NCBI RefSeq assembly: GCF_008386695.1
Contig: NZ_VUOC01000003.1
Coordinates: 136,949 to 200,948, forward strand
DNA length: 64,000 nt
DNA from: Chitinophaga agrisoli
GTDB lineage: Bacteria > Bacteroidota > Bacteroidia > Chitinophagales > Chitinophagaceae
Reading direction: 5' to 3'
Below are positions 56,477 through 63,919 of this stretch, piece after piece. The position numbers were made by a program, and so were the translations under genes. Within the stretch, counting starts at the first letter, position 1, and each line of letters begins with the position of its first letter. The notes under the pieces were generated by a model. The model saw nothing but the letters and a program-made list of their open reading frames with translations, made no database searches and had not been told where the DNA came from.

Positions 56477-57073
56477 ATTTCAGCGGATTAACTTGCAATT
56501 AACCGCTCGCAATTTAAACCAGCGTATCATTGTACTGCGTGTACCGGTCAGGGACGAGGTCCCGTCCAGGACCGGAGTCCGCGCAGAGGCAAGGTGATGT
56601 GGTAGTTCTTTCCTGCTTTTATACTATCAGTATCATACCAAACCTCTGATGGTTCTGAACCTTGCTGGTCTTTTATGGCCGGCAAGGTTTTTTTGTTTAT
56701 GCATTAACGTACTATTAACCGTTATAACTAAATATTGCCTTAACATTGTTAGCTGATTTAATGAGTGTTAAAAATTACTATTTGTTACACGAAGGGAGGT
56801 CACGTACATCAGTCGCCGCAGCTCCATAGCAGCGGGAAACTGTAATTGATCTCTGCGCGCCCGGTCTTTACCGGGGGCTTCAATGTTAGGAACAACCCCA
56901 TAATCGCTTACTAATCACCTCCACGCCAGGTATTAAGCGCCATTTCGGGGCCTTAATACTAATTCTCTATCGACTGTATTAACTGCGGTCCTATTGCAGT
57001 GGCCCTTGCTATCTTGCAGTTATGTAATGCCTGACCGGTAAAGGAAACTTTATTATTACCCTCAGAAAAACCC
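56477..57073. other. Non-coding region with terminator and folded leader candidates
   Basis: After the virJ-type gene come GG(A/T)CC-rich words, the terminator at 56658, then two hairpins: CCCGGT-CTTT-ACCGGG near 56858-56877 and GTATTAAG/CTTAATAC at 56930-56959 with an inner GCC/GGC. No T run follows them, so they look like part of a leader before the small reading frame at 57074. Confidence 0.45.
56658..56694 (+). terminator. Intrinsic terminator after virJ-type gene
   Basis: AACCTTGCTGG pairs with CCGGCAAGGTT (11 positions, one G-T), loop about 10 nt, followed by TTTTT. It lies 181 bp after the stop codon, so the message would carry a long 3' untranslated region. Confidence 0.85.
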
Positions 57074-57190
57074 ATGTATATGTATCAAGTAAATCCGTTT
57101 ACTATCAACCAGTTGCAAATGCCAACATTAGGGGTTATTGCGGGAGTAGCATTTACAAACTTTTTTAATAACCAGTTCAATCGTAAGTAG
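57074..57190 (+). CDS. Small reading frame, 38 residues, hydrophobic core
   Basis: Encodes a 38-residue peptide with a central hydrophobic stretch (TLGVIAGVAFTNFF) and a basic end (NRK). It starts ATG-TAT-ATG-TAT, giving two possible methionines. It ends 14 bp before the next small frame, which ends 14 bp before the HTH gene. The tight, equal spacing supports a real operon, but no ribosome-binding site is clear and no family is recognised. Could be a membrane-active or signalling peptide; that is speculation. Confidence 0.4.
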   Translation: MYMYQVNPFTINQLQMPTLGVIAGVAFTNFFNNQFNRK

Positions 57191-57204
57191 TTAAGGTGAA
57201 AAAA

Positions 57205-57306
57205 ATGATTCAACTGGTATTAAAGAGTCTAATACGTAGCAAAAAAAATATATACAATTTATTTTGGTATAATGCTGCGTATACAGTAAATTCCATTACT
57301 CGTTAA
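57205..57306 (+). CDS. Small reading frame, 33 residues
   Basis: A 33-residue peptide (MIQLVLKSLIRSKK at the start, then NLFWYNAAYTV), basic in the middle and aromatic later. AAGG lies at 57193-57196, 8 bp before the ATG, and could act as a ribosome-binding site. Fourteen bp separate it from each neighbour. Unknown family; may be spurious. Confidence 0.35.
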   Translation: MIQLVLKSLIRSKKNIYNLFWYNAAYTVNSITR

Positions 57307-57320
57307 ACCCCCTATGCCAC

Positions 57321-57599
57321 ATGCCGAAGCGTTATTTTGAAAGGTTACAAACGATCGATTATCTCATCCGCATCAAAGGTACCGGCAAACCCGCCCAGTT
57401 AGCCAAAAGGCTTCGTATATCCGAGCGTACCCTTTATGAGTTCCTGAAAATGATGAAGGATCTGGGCGCTCCCATCGAATATGACCGGTATAAGGAGAGT
57501 TATTACTACTCGGAAAAAGGCGGCTTCAATATCCGCTTTGTAAAGAACCTGGCCGCTACCAGCGCTCTATTGTTCTCCATTTTCCTGGATTTCTGGTAA
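57321..57599 (+). CDS. Small HTH_11-type DNA-binding protein with hydrophobic tail
   Basis: A 92-residue protein. The winged helix-turn-helix is RLQTIDYLIRIKGTGKPAQL then LRISERTLYEFLKMMKDLG (about 8-50), followed by the wing PIEYDRYKESYYYSEKGGF. Similar short HTH proteins are common in Bacteroidota with unknown roles. The last 18 residues (LAATSALLFSIFLDFW) are hydrophobic, which is not typical of the DNA-binding part and suggests membrane or partner contact. It is third in a run of small frames, and the 10-bp tandem array begins 22 bp after its stop. Confidence 0.8.
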   Translation: MPKRYFERLQTIDYLIRIKGTGKPAQLAKRLRISERTLYEFLKMMKDLGAPIEYDRYKESYYYSEKGGFNIRFVKNLAATSALLFSIFLDFW

Positions 57600-57620
57600 C
57601 AGCTAAAACGGAACAACAGA

Positions 57621-57700
57621 ACCAGCATCGTTCAACATTGTTCAGTTCCGTTAGGTTCCGTCCAGTACCGTTCAATATCGTCTAGCATCGTTCAGCATCG
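57621..57700 (+). repeat. Tandem array of eight 10-bp units
   Basis: Eight units in perfect 10-bp register: ACCAGCATCG, TTCAACATTG, TTCAGTTCCG, TTAGGTTCCG, TCCAGTACCG, TTCAATATCG, TCTAGCATCG and TTCAGCATCG. Consensus is about TTCAGCATCG. It lies directly downstream of the small HTH gene. One unit per helical turn puts all copies on the same DNA face. Confidence 0.8.
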
Positions 57701-57823
57701 TATAACCATACGCGCTATCTCTTTCTTCTTCCTTCCCCATATCCGTACTGCTGTAGCTTTTGCATTCCATTGCAAGGATAGTTAATGCTGCATTAACATT
57801 CTCTTTAACGGCATATTAACTAT

Positions 57824-57833
57824 TAAAAGCGTT
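57824..57833 (+). repeat. Isolated TAAAAGCGTT motif
   Basis: A single copy of the motif clustered 650 bp downstream, here inside TTAAAAGCGTTTAA. Confidence 0.35.
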
Positions 57834-57922
57834 TAATAGCAGAATTTCACGCCATGAATATTTAACGGATATTCAATTCTCACACTGAATATAAAAGACG
57901 GTTTAGATTACAAACTAGCAAC

Positions 57923-57955
57923 GCAGGTCTCTGTCTAGTTACCTGCTGGTTTTTT
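57923..57955 (+). terminator. Orphan intrinsic terminator
   Basis: GCAGGT (57923-57928) and ACCTGC (57941-57946) form a 6-bp stem, followed after TGG by TTTTTT. The nearest plus-strand gene, the HTH gene, stops 324 bp upstream, so it may end a long HTH 3' region or a separate small RNA. Confidence 0.55.
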
Positions 57956-58257
57956 AGGCCCCTTCAAATTTCACTGGAGTTTTATGGTTGAAAATATTGT
58001 CTGCCAAAGGCCTCCTAAAGGCCTCGCTACCAAAAGTAATTGCGGCCATTGTGATCATAACTACAACAATCCGCACAATCAATACCTTCCCTGTGACTGT
58101 TCCTATACAACTGCCGCCTTCCTGCAAGCAACAGTAACAATAGCATTAATAGTAGCGCCATAATAGCACCAACAGTAATAGCACTAACTAAGACTACCAC
58201 ATTTATCGTACCCTTAAATCACAGCATCCCTTCACCTATAGTACAGCCACTCGGCCT

Positions 58258-58363
58258 TGCCGGTAGATGTTAAAAATCGGCCTTGGCTGGCGCGGCTCCT
58301 CCAGCCAACCTCCAATGCGAACACCCCGCGGCAGGCGCAGCCGATTTTTAACATCTACCGGCA
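58258..58363 (+). repeat. 106-nt structured repeat, copy 2
   Basis: The arms are a perfect 24-bp inverted repeat (58258-58281 and 58340-58363). The 58-nt core carries TTGGCTGG/CCAGCCAA (8 bp, perfect) and TGCG/CGCA hairpins; CGCGG in the first loop is complementary to CCGCG in the second. Conserved blocks with copy 1 are at 58280-58295 (16 nt) and 58316-58340 (25 nt). Confidence 0.8.
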
Positions 58364-58474
58364 TGGACTATTAACTAAGACTTCAACAAACTTCGATGCA
58401 TGCCGCCCCGCAATGACCATTAATACGTAGCCAGCTCACTCGCAACTCTATGTACATCCATATGCAACTCGTAG

Positions 58475-58716
58475 TAAAAGCGTTCACCCCCCGGGGTAAA
58501 AGCGTAGAACGTCGGGGTAAAAGCGTACAAATCAAAATGAAGAAAGGAGAAAACAGAGAGATAGGACATCAGCTAACAATATGCAACCAAAAGTACAAAA
58601 GCATCAAAACCATTACAAACTCCGGACAGTAAAAGCGTACCCCTAACTAACATTCAGGGTAGTAAAAGCGTAGCAAACAATTCAAATCATTACATCAACC
58701 AAACACTAAAAGCGTA
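58475..58716 (+). repeat. Six TAAAAGCGTW motifs at helical spacing
   Basis: TAAAAGCGT(A/T) occurs at 58475, 58497, 58518, 58630, 58663 and 58707, all on the plus strand. Start-to-start distances are 22, 21, 112, 33 and 44, near multiples of 11. A weaker CAAAAGCAT lies at 58596. Flanking bases are otherwise unlike each other (GGGG or AG before, C or G after). Confidence 0.75.
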
Positions 58717-58924
58717 CTCCGTAATCCAACCAACACCCATCATACACAACCCCACGAAATCAACTCGCCCACCAGCACCATATAAACCGCCGGAGTAGAC
58801 ACTCAGGCGATGTTCATTATATAACGATAGGAAAAAGAATACGTTACACTAGCTGACACCGCAATGTTACAACAGTATTTACCATCACTCGTTAATCCGC
58901 AGTTAATATCCACTAAGCCGGCGC

Positions 58925-58958
58925 CAAAAAAAATCCTCCACAGTACACACTGCGGAGG
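58925..58958 (-). terminator. Orphan minus-strand terminator
   Basis: On the minus strand CCTCC-G-CAGT and ACTG-T-GGAGG pair over 10 bp (one G-T) around GTGT, followed by A and eight T. No minus-strand gene lies upstream of it within the 480 bp to the fucosidase start, so it may end a small RNA. Confidence 0.7.
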
Positions 58959-59442
58959 AGCGAAGTCTTGTTAGTTTGCCCAATACTGTTACCCCACTGC
59001 GCGATATGGGACAGCACCAGCATCCACCTAAAACTTACGTAAGATTAAAACCAACCATAATGGAAATTTTCAGGGTTAAACCCCGGTGTAATTTTTTACA
59101 TCCAGGACGCGAACATTTTTATAATTACTTCATTTAATGATCAGGGAAAAAGACCTATAACGCACGCCGATGCACAGGGACTAAATCATTGACAGATAAA
59201 TAGCTCATAACGGGATATAAGTGCGCCATAACAGTTCACAACGTTAGGACTATTTAACCGCTTTTTTGTTAATCTCTCGTTAATGACAGGAATATCCTAT
59301 GTTGAAAATCAGCATGTTAACAGTTAATAGCGTTCCCTCTCAACACCAGTGCTGGATATTCCAGTACCAGCATTCGGTAAATCACTATCATAAAAAGATG
59401 ATTAATTCCGCGAACTTGTTACCATTCAATAAATAGCCACTT

Positions 59443-60813
59443 ATGAAGAAATGTACTTTCGTCTTACTGTGCATCTGCTTGTTCTCCTATCTCCACGCAC
59501 AGGAAAAAAAGATCTTTAACGAAACACCCGAACAAAAAGAAAAACGCCTCGCCTGGTGGCAACATGACCGCTTCGGTATGTTCATCCATTGGGGACTGTA
59601 CGCAATGCCCGCCCGTCACGAATGGGTAAAGAGCCGCGAACAGATCAGCGATGCCGATTACCAGAAATACTTTGACCAGTTTAACCCTGACCTGTACAAT
59701 CCCCGCGAGTGGGCGCGTATGGCCAAAGCGGCAGGTATGAAGTATGCTGTCATCACCAGCAAACATCATGAAGGCTTTTGCCTTTTTGACTCCAAATACA
59801 CAGACTATAAAGCCACAAAAACGCCCTATGGTAAAGACCTCATCCGGGAATGGATAGACGCTTTCCGGGCAGAAGGACTGAAAGTAGGATTTTATTACTC
59901 GCTCATTGACTGGCACCATCCGGATTACACTATCGACCGCGTACATCCGCAACGGCCCGCCGATACCGCTGACTATAAAAAACTGAACCAGGGCCGCGAT
60001 ATGGCCAAGTATCGCGAATACCTGCGTAACCAGTTACGCGAAATACTCACCAACTATGGTAAGATAGATATCCTTTGGGCAGACTTTTCCTTCCCCGGCG
60101 CCTATGGCAAAGATCATAACGACTGGAACTCCCTGGAGCTCATCAAAATGATCCGTCAGCTGCAACCCGGCATTATTATCAACGACCGCCTGGATCTGGG
60201 AGAGTATGAAGACGGGGGCGACTTTGTAACGCCAGAGCAGTATAAAGTATCAGAATGGCCCACCCGGAACGGCAAACAGGTGCCTTGGGAAACCTGCCAG
60301 ACATTCTCCGGCTCCTGGGGGTATTACCGCGATGAAACCTCCTGGAAGGATACCAAACAACTGCTCGTGCTGCTGATAGAATCTGTAAGTAAAGGTGGCA
60401 ACCTCTTACTGAATGTAGGCCCCACCGCCCGCGGTACATTCGATCATCGCGCCCAGGATGCCCTGAAGGCTATGGGTGAGTGGATGCAGGTAAACAGCCG
60501 TTCCATTTATGGTTGTACCCAGGCCCCGCCGGAGTTTAAAAAACCCGATAACTGCCTGCTTACCTATAACCCCACTACCAAACGCCTTTATGTGCATCTG
60601 CTGGACTATCCGCTGCAGAATTTCACGTTGCCCGGTTACCAGGGAAAGATAAAATATGCGCAATTCCTGCACGATGCCTCTGAAATAAAAATGAGCGCGC
60701 CGTCGCAACATCATGCAGTAGGTAAAAGTATAGGCGAAGGGGATGTGAACTTAAGCTTACCGGTTAAAAAGCCCGATGCGGAAATACCCGTAATTGAACT
60801 GATATTGAACTAA
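59443..60813 (+). CDS. GH29 alpha-L-fucosidase, exported
   Basis: A 456-residue fucosidase with a signal peptide (1-19, ending LHAQ). RFGMFIHWGLYAMPARHEW near residue 45, VITSKHHEGFCLFDSKYTD near 105 and ILWADFSFPGAYG with the probable nucleophile Asp214 are GH29 motifs. VPWETCQTFSGSWGY carries the acid/base candidate Glu in the usual GH29-A context. It is single, preceded by the repeat-rich region and followed by a strong hairpin. Third GH29 in the window. Confidence 0.94.
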   Translation: MKKCTFVLLCICLFSYLHAQEKKIFNETPEQKEKRLAWWQHDRFGMFIHWGLYAMPARHEWVKSREQISDADYQKYFDQFNPDLYNPREWARMAKAAGMKYAVITSKHHEGFCLFDSKYTDYKATKTPYGKDLIREWIDAFRAEGLKVGFYYSLIDWHHPDYTIDRVHPQRPADTADYKKLNQGRDMAKYREYLRNQLREILTNYGKIDILWADFSFPGAYGKDHNDWNSLELIKMIRQLQPGIIINDRLDLGEYEDGGDFVTPEQYKVSEWPTRNGKQVPWETCQTFSGSWGYYRDETSWKDTKQLLVLLIESVSKGGNLLLNVGPTARGTFDHRAQDALKAMGEWMQVNSRSIYGCTQAPPEFKKPDNCLLTYNPTTKRLYVHLLDYPLQNFTLPGYQGKIKYAQFLHDASEIKMSAPSQHHAVGKSIGEGDVNLSLPVKKPDAEIPVIELILN

Positions 60814-60831
60814 AATATAGTTAATAACAAC

Positions 60832-60874
60832 GCTGGCCCGGAACATTCTTTTATTGCAGAATGTCCGGGCCAGC
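60832..60874 (+). terminator. Strong hairpin after third fucosidase gene
   Basis: GCTGGCCCGGAACATTC and GAATGTCCGGGCCAGC pair over 16 bp with one bulged A and a 10-nt loop. Only CCTATTT follows. It lies 18 bp after the stop codon. Confidence 0.75.
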
Positions 60875-61417
60875 CCTATTTAGTATAGTACGATCAGCAA
60901 TCATCATAATGCTGCAATAAACACCAACAGGTCCAATGCAACACGCGTCCAAAAGTCTCACAGCCTTACCTCACAAAACTAACAACACAGCATTGTTAAT
61001 GCCTCAACGCATCAACGACAAACATGCATGCACATGCCTGCTTTGATCATAAATCTTCTAAATAATATGAGTTGCAACAATAGTTTAAGATGCTTATTTT
61101 AGTACTATGGATTTCCGGAGTAGGATGTGTAATTGACCCAAAATAAGCGATTGAATGTAAATTAGTTGTCCCTTTTAGCTATTTGGCCTTCCCACTATCC
61201 ACGTATTGTTATTATAATTAATATAGATTAAATTGCTTATTAATATTTTTTTAAAAACCATATGACTATCCGATTGACTGCTGAGGGTATTTGTTTCAAA
61301 TTTGTTTCGTTGTAGAGATTGTGTCCTCATTAATTTAAGATTTAAGGGCCTTACGTCATTGAGAACTTGCAGTACTGTGAGAAGATTTCACAAAATATTA
61401 AACCCAAAAGAAACATT
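60875..61417. other. AT-rich intergenic region before the LuxR-type gene
   Basis: Some 540 bp, AT-rich from about 61070. No gene, clear promoter pair or palindrome was identified. Two TTTG words at 61290-61310 could be -33 boxes, but no TAnnTTTG is at the right distance. Confidence 0.35.
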
Positions 61418-62011
61418 ATGAAAAAAGTGCGGCGTGATACCGCAGGCCACTTGAATGGAACTAATATCCTGGAAGTTGCCGGCACGCATAGCGATACCCA
61501 ATTATTTGTTCAACAGCTTGCAAAGGACATATGCAACATTTTTTTTATGGATGTTGATATTCCTGGTGTAACAGCAGTTGAAGCGGCCAGCATTGTAAAG
61601 GCCGCCTACCCGGAAATGAATGTATTGCTATTGGCCGTAAATAAGGATAGCCATTCCGTTACCAGCGTATCGCCGCGTTCCATCGTCTATGAAGAACAAG
61701 GGCCCTCGCCCGCATCGCTATCAGCATTCATCAGTCAGGTCTATGATGCAGCAGTGGAGCATAACATTGCCGCTGTGCAAAAAGTGCTCGCCTTTATCAA
61801 CCGCCGGGCACAGCACGATATTACACAGTACGGTCTTTCTCCCCGTGAGCAGGAAGTACTGGACCGTCTGGTAGATGGACACACTTACAAAAAGATAGCG
61901 GAGCTTTGTCATATCAGCGTAGGCACTGTACGTTCCCATATCATGAACATCTATCGCAAGCTGGAGGTCAACTCCCGCAGCGCTGCTATCGTGAAGGCAA
62001 TGAGGGGATAA
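61418..62011 (+). CDS. LuxR-type regulator with degenerate receiver domain
   Basis: A 197-residue protein. The C-terminal GerE/LuxR helix-turn-helix (LSPREQEVLDRLVDGHTYKK, about 136-155, through SVGTVRSHIMNIYRKL) is complete. The N-terminal part resembles a response-regulator receiver: FMDVDIPG keeps a phospho-acceptor-like Asp45, but the acidic pair at the start and the Lys near the end are missing and the domain is shortened. It may act without phosphorylation. It is encoded 26 bp before an ECF sigma gene, so it could control that cluster. Confidence 0.85.
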   Translation: MKKVRRDTAGHLNGTNILEVAGTHSDTQLFVQQLAKDICNIFFMDVDIPGVTAVEAASIVKAAYPEMNVLLLAVNKDSHSVTSVSPRSIVYEEQGPSPASLSAFISQVYDAAVEHNIAAVQKVLAFINRRAQHDITQYGLSPREQEVLDRLVDGHTYKKIAELCHISVGTVRSHIMNIYRKLEVNSRSAAIVKAMRG

Positions 62012-62037
62012 CTCTTTTTTCCTTAACTTGCCGCATC

Positions 62038-62640
62038 ATGGCCTTACGATCTTGGGAAGGGGACTCCGCAACATGGCAGCTTTTTCTGGAAGGTAACAGG
62101 GACGCCTTTGCAACCTTATATGCCAGCTTTGCGCCGTTATTATATAATTACGGCTGTAAGCAGTGTGCAGATCCGCGTCTGGTCGAGGACTGTATACAGG
62201 ATGTATTCGAATACCTGCTGGATCATCGTACCCGGCTTTCTCCTGTTGATAATGTAAGAGCTTACTTATTAAAGGCATACCGGCGCGCGCTGTTGCGGAA
62301 AATAAGCAATGTGCGCAAAAATATACCCGCCGCCTTACCGGACGATGCCTGCTTCGAGGCTGTCATTTCCCCCGAAAGCGCTTTAATAGCCCGGCAATCT
62401 AACCTGCACCGCCGGGAAAAAGTAAAGCATGCCCTCAGGGAACTGCCTCCCCGTATGAAAGAAGCCCTGTTTCTCCGCTTTTATGAAAATCTTTCCTTTG
62501 ACGATATCGCGGCCATTATGGATATTGATCAGAGATCAGTCTACAAAATGATCTATAAAGCCTTTGATAAGCTGCGTCAGCAGCTGGCAGATTTCCCCCT
62601 GTGGACATTACTGGCCCTGCTGGTCAGGTTACCCGGTTAA
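62038..62640 (+). CDS. ECF RNA polymerase sigma factor
   Basis: A 200-residue sigma factor with sigma2 (FLEGNRDAFATLYASFAPLL, then VEDCIQDVFEYLLDHR) and sigma4 (LRELPPRMKEALFLRFYENL, then FDDIAAIMDIDQRSVYKMIY) regions. The start at 62038 is preferred: the longer frame overlaps the LuxR-type gene. Followed by FecR (156 bp) and a TonB receptor, the standard trans-envelope regulation unit. Confidence 0.92.
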   Translation: MALRSWEGDSATWQLFLEGNRDAFATLYASFAPLLYNYGCKQCADPRLVEDCIQDVFEYLLDHRTRLSPVDNVRAYLLKAYRRALLRKISNVRKNIPAALPDDACFEAVISPESALIARQSNLHRREKVKHALRELPPRMKEALFLRFYENLSFDDIAAIMDIDQRSVYKMIYKAFDKLRQQLADFPLWTLLALLVRLPG

Positions 62641-62796
62641 CGCTCCCTGCTCCGCTTATAAACTTTGCGTACACTTTTTTGTTGTAGTGGATGGAAGCCT
62701 TGCCCCGCAACAGAAAAAAAAATTGCTCCCGGAAGGGATAAAACCCGGCAGACGCTCCTCTATATAATAAACCTAAACCCAACCTGCGCTGTTGCT

Positions 62797-63825
62797 ATGG
62801 AATGGAAGGATTATGCAGACTTTACAGTAGCCGATTTCCTGGCAGATGATTTCTTCATGGAATGGGTACTGCGTCCTAATGATGAAAACCAGGTTTTCTG
62901 GCAGGACTGGCAACAACATTACCCGGAAAAACAGGCGATAATAACAGAGGCAAAGGCCATGCTGTTATCGCTGGAATATAACAGGCATAACATGCCTGCA
63001 GAAAGTTACGATCGTATATGGCATGCCCTTCATGATAAGATGGGTAATGCCATGCCGGAAACCATGCATTATGATCGGAGCCACCACCGCCGGAGATGGC
63101 GTAAAGCCGCCATCTTTTCCGGCGTGTGTGGTATGCTGGCCCTGGGCGCCTTCTGGCTCTTCAAACAACAGGATAAACGGGCGGTATACACCAGCCAGTT
63201 TGGCGAGAACCGCCGCCTGTTGCTGCCGGATAGCTCTATCGTGATACTGGGCCCCCATTCCGCCCTCAAAGCAACGGCCTTCTCACGCAAGGCCGGCGCC
63301 CGGGAAGTATGGCTGGATGGTGAAGCCTACTTTATGATAAAACCAGACCCGCATAATGCCCAACCTTTCATGGTGCATGCAGGAAAACTGGATATCGAAG
63401 TACTGGGCACGGAATTTAATGTGAATAATTACAACGGACGCCCGCAGGTGGTACTGCACAGCGGACGGGTAGCGCTACGGGACAATTCATCCAGGAAAAA
63501 GGAACGTATTGTCATGGAGCCGGGAGAACTGATAGAATACAGTACAGGAAACCACTACACACGCAAAAAAGTTACAACAGAAAAATATCTGGCCTGGGTA
63601 AATCACACATTGGTATTTGATAACGCCAGCCTGGAAGAGGTAGCTGCGCAACTGCAGAATAAATATGGTATCCAGGTGTTGTTTGCAGACAGCACCCTGC
63701 CCCGGGAACAATTCAGCGCCACCTTAGAGCAGGCAGATCATACAGTAGTGCTGAAAGCCATAAAAGAAGCTTTCGGCATACAGCTTACCCAGCAGGATGA
63801 TCACACATTTTTACTCAGCCGTTAA
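62797..63825 (+). CDS. FecR-family anti-sigma factor
   Basis: A 342-residue protein with a short cytoplasmic region binding the sigma factor (MEWKDYADFTVADFLADDFF at 1-20), a membrane segment near 107-122 (AIFSGVCGMLALGAFWLF) and a periplasmic FecR domain (NRRLLLPDSSIVILGPHSAL onward, VLGTEFNVNNY) ending in a DUF4974-like domain. It would pass a signal from the receptor encoded next. Start at 62797 because upstream sequence lacks family features. Confidence 0.92.
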   Translation: MEWKDYADFTVADFLADDFFMEWVLRPNDENQVFWQDWQQHYPEKQAIITEAKAMLLSLEYNRHNMPAESYDRIWHALHDKMGNAMPETMHYDRSHHRRRWRKAAIFSGVCGMLALGAFWLFKQQDKRAVYTSQFGENRRLLLPDSSIVILGPHSALKATAFSRKAGAREVWLDGEAYFMIKPDPHNAQPFMVHAGKLDIEVLGTEFNVNNYNGRPQVVLHSGRVALRDNSSRKKERIVMEPGELIEYSTGNHYTRKKVTTEKYLAWVNHTLVFDNASLEEVAAQLQNKYGIQVLFADSTLPREQFSATLEQADHTVVLKAIKEAFGIQLTQQDDHTFLLSR

Positions 63826-63919
63826 AACCAACGGCTAACCATTAGCCACCGCTGTATACAAGGCAGCGCTAATAGTTAACAGCTTCAAGAAATCTACTCG
63901 TAAACAAAAAAAGATCGTT

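Larger units (their letters stand above)
57600..59442. other. 1.84-kb gene-poor, repeat-rich region
   Basis: No convincing gene. It contains, in order, the 10-bp tandem array (57621-57700), a GAATAT/ATATTC hairpin (57856-57874), a plus-strand terminator (57923-57955), AATAGCA-rich sequence (58139-58183), structured repeat copy 2 (58258-58363), the TAAAAGCGTW motif cluster (58475-58716), a minus-strand terminator (58925-58958), and about 480 bp of AT-rich sequence before the fucosidase gene. Confidence 0.6.

Noticed and set aside
55551-58363. Composite transposon bounded by the two 106-nt repeats
   Set aside because: The repeats are direct, carry no transposase between them and show no target duplication I could see.
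58450-58632. 60-codon frame with repeated GKSV sequence
   Set aside because: It runs through the TAAAAGCGTW motif cluster; the repeated residues come from the DNA motif, and other copies of the motif are in other frames.
58475-58716. CRISPR array
   Set aside because: The repeated unit is only 10 bp, spacing is irregular (21-112 bp), and no cas genes are present.
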